DNA of 23,957 bases from a bacterium (GTDB lineage Bacteria; Patescibacteriota; Minisyncoccia; UBA6257; 2-01-FULL-56-20), in the NCBI GenBank assembly GCA_021817655.1, contig JAKAGE010000004.1:1-23957 (forward strand). The letters run 5' to 3'. Positions 13,243 through 19,897 of the stretch are shown in pieces. The first letter of the stretch is position 1. The number at the start of each line of letters is the position of its first letter. The translations under genes were made by a program, and so were the position numbers. Below the pieces are notes generated by a model. That model was not told where the DNA came from. It saw only the letters and a program-made list of their open reading frames with translations, and did not search any database.

Positions 13243-13959
13243 TTATACCTTATATTTCAGCAGCAAATCGCTCACAAATCCGAAATTCGCGATAAGAGGA
13301 AGGTCTTGCGTGAATACGAGCACCCCGAGCGCGATCAGGATCGCGCCGAAAATGGGATTGATCCAGCGGAGGGCGCCGGCATACCGGCTGATGATGGCCG
13401 TGCTCTGCGAGACGAACAGTCCGACGATAAGGAACGGCACGCCGAGTCCCAGTGCATATGCAAGGAGTAGCCAGAACGCCTCGCCGGGCGCGGATGCCGC
13501 GATGCCGATGATGCCCCCGAGGACCGGTCCTACGCACGGCGTCCATCCTGCAGCGAAGGCGAAGCCGAAAAGCAGGGATGTGAGCGCCCTTGAGCGGAGT
13601 TTCACCCGCACATTCAGCGTGTGGTCGTACTCGAGGAATCTGACATGAAAAAATCCCATCAGATAGAGCCCGAAGAAAATGACGATCGTGCCGCCGATCC
13701 ATGCGAGCCATGTTTGCGTGGCGTATGCCACGTGCGCGAGCGCGCCGTTCAAAAGGACGCCGAGCAGGGCGAACACGATCCCGAACCCGAGCACAAAAAA
13801 CAGGCTGTTCAGAAAGATGCCGGCGCGGGATGGTTGCGGTCCGGACGTCGACTCCCCGGCGAGATATGCGAGGAACCCTGGAATGATCGGCAGGATACAC
13901 GGCGACAGGAATGACACAATGCCGGCAATGAAGGCGACGAGGATGGGGATATTCGGCAT
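13243..13959 (-). CDS. ccdA: CcdA-family thiol-disulfide transporter
   Basis: 238 residues, six predicted membrane helices. The two redox cysteines are in the family motifs SPCILPIIPGF (Cys21) and GWTPCVGPVLGGI (Cys142), one in each half of the pseudo-repeat. CcdA carries reducing equivalents from cytoplasmic thioredoxin across the membrane. The partner is the DipZ-like thioredoxin, whose ATG is 18 bases downstream. A TATACT (13966-13971) ends six bases before the ATG, suggesting a leaderless start; there is no Shine-Dalgarno site. It begins 31 bases after the histidine kinase gene on the same strand with no terminator seen, so read-through from the larger operon is possible. Confidence 0.93.
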   Translation of the reverse strand: MPNIPILVAFIAGIVSFLSPCILPIIPGFLAYLAGESTSGPQPSRAGIFLNSLFFVLGFGIVFALLGVLLNGALAHVAYATQTWLAWIGGTIVIFFGLYLMGFFHVRFLEYDHTLNVRVKLRSRALTSLLFGFAFAAGWTPCVGPVLGGIIGIAASAPGEAFWLLLAYALGLGVPFLIVGLFVSQSTAIISRYAGALRWINPIFGAILIALGVLVFTQDLPLIANFGFVSDLLLKYKV

Positions 13960-13965
13960 GGGTAC

Positions 13966-13971
13966 AGTATA
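13966..13971 (-). promoter_or_regulatory. -10 box before ccdA
   Basis: TATACT on the minus strand ends six bases before the ccdA ATG. There is no good -35 and no TGn extension. The placement matches the leaderless pattern and separates the redox genes from the kinase gene upstream. Confidence 0.45.
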
Positions 13972-13990
13972 CCTTACCTGCTTTCCTCTA

Positions 13991-15613
13991 TCATGCCGCG
14001 AGCGGGATCGTCGCGGTGAACGTGCTCCCCTTCCCCTCTCCCGGCGAGGTGGCGGTCAGCGTGCCGCCATGCGCTTCGGTGATCCTGCGAGCGATATAGA
14101 GCCCGAGGCCCGTGCCGCGGATCTCCTTCTTGACCCGTTCGTCGCGGATGAATTCCTCAAAGAGATGCGGGACGAGGTCCGCGGGTATGCCGAGTCCGGA
14201 GTCGCTTACGCTGATGGAGATCTTTCCGCCGGCGACCGCGAGCGATGCCTTCACAAATCCGCTCGGCGTATATTTGATCGCGTTGTCGACAAGATTCTGC
14301 ACCACCTGCTTGAACTTCTCGTGGTCGATGCTCGCCATGACCGGCGTGGCCGGCAATTCTGCGGTAAGCGTGAGTTTTTTCGCCATTGCGAGCGGCTGGA
14401 TGCCGTCAACGATCCCCTTCACGAGCGGCACGAGATCTTCCTTGGTGAACGCATACTCCATTTTTCCTTCCTCCACCTTGCGCACGTCGAGCAGCGTGTT
14501 GATGAGACCGATCAGGTCATCGGCTGATTTTTGGACTTTGCCGAGCGTTTCTTTCACTTTATCGTTCACTTCACCGTAGGCGCCGCTCTGGATGAGCGCG
14601 ATGAATCCTTTCATTGCGGCGAGCGGAGACCGGATCTGGTGCGACGCAAGCGAAAGGAGCTGGCTTTTGAAGCGCGAAAGCTCCTCGAGCTCTTCCTTGT
14701 CTGCCTCGATCTTCTTATTGAGCCGCTCCAGTTCCTCGCGCTGATCCACTTCGCGTTGGACGCTTTGGATAAGGAGGATGCCGAAGATGAGGACAAGAAT
14801 AAATGCGATGACCTGAAAAATGATCGTAATGATTTTTGTCGCGATAATGACCTGGCCAAACGTAACGATCGCAAGGAAAAACGTCAGCGCTTCAGCGGCA
14901 AAGACCTTGATATTCAACAGATGGTGGCGGACGATTGCGTAGGTCGTGAATGCGATGAGTGGAATAACAAGCACCCCCCCGAATTGAAGGAATTGCGTGG
15001 CATTAAAGAAGACGGGAAGGATAAAATTGAAAATGATGTGGCACGTGAACGTGATGATCGCTCCGGCGAGCACCAATGCATACGGAGCCCGTTCTCCTTG
15101 GGGGGCGTGGCGTAGTTTGCCCGCAAGGACCACGAATGCTCCGACGATATCGAAAAGGATGAGTATGCCGAACACCGCCATGCCGATTCCCGGCTGGGCC
15201 ACGGAAACAGTCCCTGCTGTTCGCAGCGCTTCAAGTCCGGTAAAGGTGTAGGGAGAAAGCGTGAGCAATTCTGCAAAAAAAAGAACAGGAAGGAGGCCTC
15301 TTGTGTACCATTTCGGCCATCGCATTTTTTTCAGAGGGAATACGTAAAAAAACTGAAAAAGCATGAATGTATAGCCAAGTGCAAAGAAAAGGACGAATCG
15401 GAACAGCCAGATGAGCAGTGCGGGAGAAGAAAATTGATAACTGAGATAATTGGTAATGCTCCATGCTGAGCCGGCGAGAGCAAGGCCAAGAAAGCTTTTG
15501 TTCGTTATACTCGTGCGGTCGTTGAAAAACACCACAAACCCGAGGATGCTGATCGCGGCCACAGTAATTGCGACCGTCAAAACATCAAGGTGTGAAAATA
15601 ATGTTTCTGCCAT
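13991..15613 (-). CDS. Histidine kinase with an N-terminal 7TM-type sensor
   Basis: 540 residues from the ATG at 15613. The N-terminal 280 residues contain about eight or nine hydrophobic segments and resemble the 7TM sensor of the HisKA_7TM type (ITNYLSYQF, LFQFFYVFPLKKM, YAIVRHHLLNIKV). A coiled-coil stretch (about 284-316) leads to the HisKA domain with the phospho-accepting His325 in ASHQIRSPLAAMKGF. The ATPase domain has the N box QNLVDNAIKYTP (439-450), G1 DSGLGIP and G2 GTGLGLYI. It should autophosphorylate and pass phosphate to a receiver. An in-frame TTG at 15634 is a less likely start, because it would overlap the nitroreductase gene by 17 bases. No fused receiver or PAS domain is present. 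The likely partner is the receiver at the other end of the operon. Confidence 0.88.
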   Translation of the reverse strand: MAETLFSHLDVLTVAITVAAISILGFVVFFNDRTSITNKSFLGLALAGSAWSITNYLSYQFSSPALLIWLFRFVLFFALGYTFMLFQFFYVFPLKKMRWPKWYTRGLLPVLFFAELLTLSPYTFTGLEALRTAGTVSVAQPGIGMAVFGILILFDIVGAFVVLAGKLRHAPQGERAPYALVLAGAIITFTCHIIFNFILPVFFNATQFLQFGGVLVIPLIAFTTYAIVRHHLLNIKVFAAEALTFFLAIVTFGQVIIATKIITIIFQVIAFILVLIFGILLIQSVQREVDQREELERLNKKIEADKEELEELSRFKSQLLSLASHQIRSPLAAMKGFIALIQSGAYGEVNDKVKETLGKVQKSADDLIGLINTLLDVRKVEEGKMEYAFTKEDLVPLVKGIVDGIQPLAMAKKLTLTAELPATPVMASIDHEKFKQVVQNLVDNAIKYTPSGFVKASLAVAGGKISISVSDSGLGIPADLVPHLFEEFIRDERVKKEIRGTGLGLYIARRITEAHGGTLTATSPGEGKGSTFTATIPLAA

Positions 15614-15617
15614 ATTT

Positions 15618-16685
15618 TTATCCGATATATTCAAGGATGGGCTCCGCGCGGAACGAGTGGTGCGGAATAGGAGCCCCTTTTCCTATACGGAACATGAGAG
15701 TAATAACCCCTTCTTTTATTCCGAGCCCCCGCTCGATTTCCTTGTATGACGCAAGAATGTCTTTGATTTGAAGGCGGGAAAACCCTTCTGTTTCATTTTC
15801 TCTTGCTCGTTGGGCAAAAAACGGTACGGCGGTCAATAATTGAACGTCGTATCCAGTTGCCGTTGCCGCAAGCCAAACTCGCTCCATGAATCGTCCGGCA
15901 TCAATGAAGTTTTTGGGGGTGCTCTCGGGCGAAATGACCGCTCCAATGGCTGACGATTCCGCGTAAACCGAGGCATTCCCGGCCGCCGCAAGCGAAGCGA
16001 ATCCGATCGCGCTCAATAGTCGCCGCACTGGTTCATGGCGAAGGATTTTGAATATCGCCATTTGCTCCCGCGTCAGCCCTAATTCTTTGAAATAGAAACC
16101 GCTTTGCGCCTTGAGCGCATCATCGATTGTCCAGTGGATATGATCGAATAGAAAATGATGAATATGACGATTTTTAAAGAGCAACTTGTCTCCGTAGCTC
16201 ATCGCCCGGGCAAGGCGGGCTTTCCCTTCTTTTTCTTTCACCAGAATCAGCCGTTCTCCGCCAATAGATGATGCTTGGGTGCTGATGAATTTTTCGGTTT
16301 CCGGATCGAGCAAATGGTTGGGATCGTATTTTGTCCGGTTACTTGCTCTGAGCGGGATGCTCTCATAGAGCGCATCCTTTGGTGCGGACGGAGCGCGAAA
16401 AAATTCGATCCGAGCCGTACAATCGGGATCGGACGACACCGGAAATGTTTGGATGGCCGTCGCGTAGCCGAGCGACGACGCCGCGATGGAAATGTTCTCG
16501 ATCACCGCTCCATGCGAGACCAGCGAACCATATTGGCGGAAATTATAAAGAGAGCGGTCACGTTCGGGAATATTGAACAGGTAGAGCGCATCCTTTTCGA
16601 ATCGAAATCGCCACGGTTGGCAATTCTCGCCAGAAGGCGCTCGCACCGCCGCGTCAAGGATTTTAGCGAGATCGTTCTTCTCCAT
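15618..16685 (-). CDS. Nitroreductase-family protein, similar to the C-terminal half of Rv1355c/Acg-like proteins
   Basis: 355 residues. The N-terminal AAVRAPSGENCQPWRFRF (12-29) is the FMN-site motif of the nitroreductase family (R..S..N.QPW). SHGAVIENISIAASSLGYATAIQTFP and, near the end, AGRFMERVWLAATATGYDVQLLT, typical of the family fold, support it. The length exceeds the usual 200-220 residues and matches the double-length Acg-like type, which often binds FMN but may lack classical nitroreductase activity. It begins three bases after the E1-like gene stop. In mycobacterial MoeY/Rv1355c the same two domains form one protein, so this pair looks like a split or ancestral version. The probable role is FMN-dependent oxidation or reduction of a product made by the two upstream enzymes (inference). 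Confidence 0.83.
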   Translation of the reverse strand: MEKNDLAKILDAAVRAPSGENCQPWRFRFEKDALYLFNIPERDRSLYNFRQYGSLVSHGAVIENISIAASSLGYATAIQTFPVSSDPDCTARIEFFRAPSAPKDALYESIPLRASNRTKYDPNHLLDPETEKFISTQASSIGGERLILVKEKEGKARLARAMSYGDKLLFKNRHIHHFLFDHIHWTIDDALKAQSGFYFKELGLTREQMAIFKILRHEPVRRLLSAIGFASLAAAGNASVYAESSAIGAVISPESTPKNFIDAGRFMERVWLAATATGYDVQLLTAVPFFAQRARENETEGFSRLQIKDILASYKEIERGLGIKEGVITLMFRIGKGAPIPHHSFRAEPILEYIG

Positions 16686-16688
16686 GTT

Positions 16689-17888
16689 TCATAGGCCGAA
16701 CATTTTTCTGAATGATTCAGCGGTATTTTCCCTTTTCTCTCTTGCGGCGTCAGAATGATAGTCCGGAAGGAGCTTCTCGTCGACGGAAATGATTGCGCGA
16801 TCGTCCTCGAGCGGCTGTCCCGTCACGATTTTCCGGATGCAATATGCAACCGCAGCCCCATTGATCCATGCTGCTCCGCCCAATTGCGGCCAGGAAACGA
16901 TCGTTTTTCCCATGGCGAGCAGGGATTCCTGCATGCGTGCTGTGATATTTTCTGGCCCGATATGCTTTGTGATGGTTCTGCCGATATCGAACTTATCGAG
17001 CGATTTCAGTTCATCATAAGAAACATCGCCGAGTCGTCCGTGGAAGAACTGAAGCGAGGGATCCAGATCGTAACGCTCGATATCTAATACGGAATTATCT
17101 CCGTTATCGGCACCCATCACAACAGGCACGCGGTACTGCTTCGCTTTTTCGCGGATCAGATATTTGATTGAAACATCATCCAGTTCGTCCACGATGACAT
17201 CGAGTTTCGGAGGGCCTCCAACAAACCGATCGAGATTTTCCCTGGCCAATCCATTGGGGAAAATCTCTACGATGGCATAGGGATTTAGTTCATATATCTG
17301 ACGCGCGGTCATTTCCACCTTTCTGGAACCAAGATCTTGCACGCCAGAGCGGATTCGGTTGATATTCGAAAGAGCAAGCCTGTCAAAATCCGCAAGGCGG
17401 ATATGCTTCGCCCCTCCCTGCAGAACAACGGAAAGCGCTACGCTGCTTCCCACGCTCAGTCCACCGATTCCGATCACTGCATTGTAGAATGCCGCCTGTT
17501 CCTCTTCGCGGATAAGATTTCTATTCCGCGCGGTTCTCACTCGCTGGAAATCTTCGTCGTCCAAAATATGCGTCAGCGTGGACAACCAGGGGAAAAATAC
17601 CCATTTCCCCTGCTGCCAGAGCGGCATAGCGGTTTTCCGCTCTTCGATATGGCGATTCACCTTTTCAAAAAAATCGGGTCGATATACATCCGAAGGATTG
17701 CGAATTGCGAACAATTCCCTTACCTGTTCTTCAAAGTCGTCAACGACCCTTCGGATGCTGCCGGTATCGAATAGATGCCCCACTTTTTTTCGATCGCTTT
17801 CCGTCGAGAGATCAAAAATCGAGGGAATAGAAACTATATCGTTATTTGCAGCGAGCTTATTTTCGAGCGGTGATGTCGGCATGCTCAT
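16689..17888 (-). CDS. E1/ThiF-like adenylating protein of the Rv1355c type
   Basis: 399 residues. The first 135 residues form an N-terminal extension (WVFFPWLSTLTHILDDEDF, RTARNRNLI) that I recall from the Rv1355c family. The Rossmann E1 fold has GIGGLSVGSSVA at 140-151, the acidic strand end ADFD (166-169), SNINRIR (174-180) and DELDD (234-238). E1/ThiF enzymes bind ATP and adenylate a carboxylate, usually at the C-terminus of a small protein. Cys350 is the only cysteine, so a CxxC zinc site is absent, and a catalytic-cysteine thioester step is unsupported unless Cys350 serves. The start is the ATG at 17888, which overlaps the ligase stop as ATGA; an upstream start would overlap further. 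No ubiquitin-like partner gene is seen in the window. The mechanism may be atypical. Confidence 0.85.
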   Translation of the reverse strand: MSMPTSPLENKLAANNDIVSIPSIFDLSTESDRKKVGHLFDTGSIRRVVDDFEEQVRELFAIRNPSDVYRPDFFEKVNRHIEERKTAMPLWQQGKWVFFPWLSTLTHILDDEDFQRVRTARNRNLIREEEQAAFYNAVIGIGGLSVGSSVALSVVLQGGAKHIRLADFDRLALSNINRIRSGVQDLGSRKVEMTARQIYELNPYAIVEIFPNGLARENLDRFVGGPPKLDVIVDELDDVSIKYLIREKAKQYRVPVVMGADNGDNSVLDIERYDLDPSLQFFHGRLGDVSYDELKSLDKFDIGRTITKHIGPENITARMQESLLAMGKTIVSWPQLGGAAWINGAAVAYCIRKIVTGQPLEDDRAIISVDEKLLPDYHSDAAREKRENTAESFRKMFGL

Positions 17889-19405
17889 TTTGATCGCTTT
17901 TTCAGGACCCACTGCTGCTTGCCGGTCGGCTTGAAGTAAAGCGGATCCTCATAGTTCCAGAAAACGATAGCGGGGACGACCTTCCGCCCTAATGCATGAT
18001 AGTTGTTTCGATATTCGCTGTTCCTTTGGATGAGCGCATCCATGATACGCTTGAGGACCAAAGCTTTTACTTCCCGAGAAATTTTTGCGAAGCGACGGGA
18101 TTCGACATTTATCTCGAGATATTCATCGTGCTTTGCGTTCGATCTCGTCGTCATCGTGAATTTACCCGTTACATGGTTGGCCAATGACGGATGCCCAAGT
18201 CCTTCCCGTATATTTTCCGCATAAACAATCGCGCCATATAATTTTGTCGAAAAATCGCTGCGCTCATATACGTAAACAAATGGAAGTTCGCGAAACTTCG
18301 CTTTCGTTGCTTTTTCCAGGGTATGTTTTCCGATATTGAAAGAGCCGAGTCGCTCAATGATATCTTTTGCAGAAAAAACACCACCATGATCGCTGATGCT
18401 GTAGCGTACGAGGGGAAGCGCGTTGTCGCCGGTGACAAGTATCTCGCTATCGACGGATTCGAAGCAGACGTATGACGCATTGTATTGGAGCAGTGTAGGG
18501 GCCTTTTCGATATTTGGGAAAAGCGCGTGGAAAATATCCTTCCGTCGCAGCGCCTGTTCCCGGATATAGGCGCAGGACGGCGTTTCAAATGCTATCGCAC
18601 CGAGATCCGCGCTTCCATAGACGTTGAAAATATCCCGATATCGGTTCTTGATCCCGGTCTCTGATGCTATGTATTTCCGGAATGGTTCGGCGAATGTTTC
18701 TCCGGCAAAATAGATCTTCAGTCCGAGATTTTTGATCGGGATGCCGCTCAGGACCGCTTCGTTGACGACATCCTTTACGAATGGAGGATAGCCGACAAAG
18801 ACCGTATGATCGAAGTGCGGCGACAGTTTTTCAAATGCGCTGAAAATCACAGGCTTGTTTACGCCGGGGGTGATTATTGATACGTGGCGACCAAGGCGTT
18901 TTCCCGCAATCTCGAATGCGCGATACGTCATTATTCCGGCACTCCATATTCCCATGGCGAATCCCAGTATTACAAGCGTCGATCCACTTCCAAAACCGGC
19001 ATTTCGAAAGAATTCTTCTATAATGACGGAGTAGCGGGCATCCAGTTCTTCGTTTCTAAGAAAGAAGTAGGGCGTACCAGTCGAACCAGAAGTCGCCGTC
19101 CATACATACGAACCTTCGGCATATTTTCCGCCCCATATAAGTTTTTCTGGCGGATAGCTTCGTAAATAATTTTGCTTATTAATAGGGGGAACAGCTTGGA
19201 AGTCGGCAAATGTTTTTATCTTTTCGGGCCTGATGCGGTTTTTTTTGAGAAAATCCTTATATGCCGGAACGTGCGCTGCTGTTTGATGAAAGAGAGCGAG
19301 TGCGCGATTTTCGCGTTCCCGTTCCCAGAATAAGGACTTTTTTCGCTCAAAAAGTCGCTGCATCCGCTCTGGAAGACGTTCCGCGTTCAATTTATGAGGT
19401 TGCAT
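17885..19405 (-). CDS. PaaK/CapK-type adenylate-forming enzyme
   Basis: 506 residues. The adenylate-forming signature TATSGSTGTP is at 103-112. IYFAGETF (231-238) and VYGSADLGAIAFE (262-274) match the acid-binding and YG-E motifs of phenylacetate-CoA ligase and CapK proteins, and LPLVRYSISDHGG (330-342) matches LIRYRTGD. The C-terminal GKQQWV holds a candidate lysine (Lys496). Members activate a carboxylic acid as acyl-AMP and pass it to CoA, a thiol or an amine. The acid here is unknown. The gene starts 14 bases before the stop of the response regulator and ends in an ATGA overlap with the E1-like gene, so it is coupled to both. The lines I counted here are about 37-48% G+C, well below the flanks. 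It is probably horizontally acquired. Confidence 0.85.
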   Translation of the reverse strand: MQPHKLNAERLPERMQRLFERKKSLFWERERENRALALFHQTAAHVPAYKDFLKKNRIRPEKIKTFADFQAVPPINKQNYLRSYPPEKLIWGGKYAEGSYVWTATSGSTGTPYFFLRNEELDARYSVIIEEFFRNAGFGSGSTLVILGFAMGIWSAGIMTYRAFEIAGKRLGRHVSIITPGVNKPVIFSAFEKLSPHFDHTVFVGYPPFVKDVVNEAVLSGIPIKNLGLKIYFAGETFAEPFRKYIASETGIKNRYRDIFNVYGSADLGAIAFETPSCAYIREQALRRKDIFHALFPNIEKAPTLLQYNASYVCFESVDSEILVTGDNALPLVRYSISDHGGVFSAKDIIERLGSFNIGKHTLEKATKAKFRELPFVYVYERSDFSTKLYGAIVYAENIREGLGHPSLANHVTGKFTMTTRSNAKHDEYLEINVESRRFAKISREVKALVLKRIMDALIQRNSEYRNNYHALGRKVVPAIVFWNYEDPLYFKPTGKQQWVLKKRSK

Positions 19406-19799
19406 GGGAAAGTAAGTCGCTTATCTTTCGATCAAGATCAAGTACGTCATCGGTCTTGCTGAACGCCGGGATCGTTTTCAGTTGAATGAGAAAAGGAGCC
19501 GATTTTGACCGCGAGAGTTCCATTATTGGATCTCGGAGGCTCGTGAAGAATGCGAACTTCACATCTTTTAATTTTGGGTCCTGCCGTACTGCAAGCGCAA
19601 AATCCCACCCATTCGGTCCCGGCGGCATATAGATATCGCTCAGGATGAGGTCCGGCAAAAGCTCTTCGGCTTTCGCGAGCGCCTCGGGAACGCTGTGTGT
19701 GATGACCGTCTCGAATCCTTTCGAACGCAGTTGGGTCGAAGCGATCTCAAGGAAATCCTCTTCGTCATCGAGCAGAAGAACAAGCGGGCGTTCCCTCAT
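19392..19799 (-). CDS. Receiver-only response regulator
   Basis: 135 residues, a receiver domain with no DNA-binding or enzymatic output. The acidic pair Asp11-Asp12 (LLLDDEEDF), phospho-acceptor Asp55 (LILSDIYMPPGPNGWD), Thr86 (FFTS) and a candidate conserved lysine at 115 (FSKT) are present. The usual Lys-Pro is not; the segment APFLIQLKTIPAFSKT is somewhat unusual. The ATG at 19799 is chosen over ATGs at 19823 and 19820, because an extended -10 at 19809-19817 lies just upstream and the protein then begins with its receiver strand. It leads the operon and overlaps the ligase gene by 14 bases. Its likely kinase is encoded at the operon's far end. The receiver may act by protein-protein contact. 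Confidence 0.87.
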   Translation of the reverse strand: MRERPLVLLLDDEEDFLEIASTQLRSKGFETVITHSVPEALAKAEELLPDLILSDIYMPPGPNGWDFALAVRQDPKLKDVKFAFFTSLRDPIMELSRSKSAPFLIQLKTIPAFSKTDDVLDLDRKISDLLSHATS

Positions 19800-19808
19800 A
19801 TATATTCC

Positions 19809-19817
19809 ATAGTACCA
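19809..19817 (-). promoter_or_regulatory. Extended -10 promoter of the regulator-ligase-E1-nitroreductase-kinase operon
   Basis: On the minus strand TGGTACTAT is an extended -10; the hexamer 19809-19814 ends nine bases before the ATG at 19799. The 11-base context TGTGGTACTAT is identical to that upstream of bcp (21797-21807). No good -35 was seen. Confidence 0.55.
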
Positions 19818-19860
19818 CATCAACCCTCGTAGTTGTGGATAATTAAATGCGGTAATAAAA

Positions 19861-19885
19861 ATGGAGCAGTATTGCGCTGCTCCAT
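19861..19885 (-). terminator. Rho-independent terminator after typA
   Basis: ATGGAGCAG (19861-19869) pairs perfectly with CTGCTCCAT (19877-19885) over a seven-base loop. On the minus strand the stem is followed by TTTTATTACC. It lies 12 bases beyond the typA stop and separates typA from the operon at 19799. Confidence 0.85.
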
Positions 19886-19897
19886 TTCAAATGCTCC

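Noticed and set aside
13679..14527. A 282-codon plus-strand frame over ccdA and the kinase end
   Set aside because: It spans two real genes on the other strand and has low-complexity Arg-rich composition.
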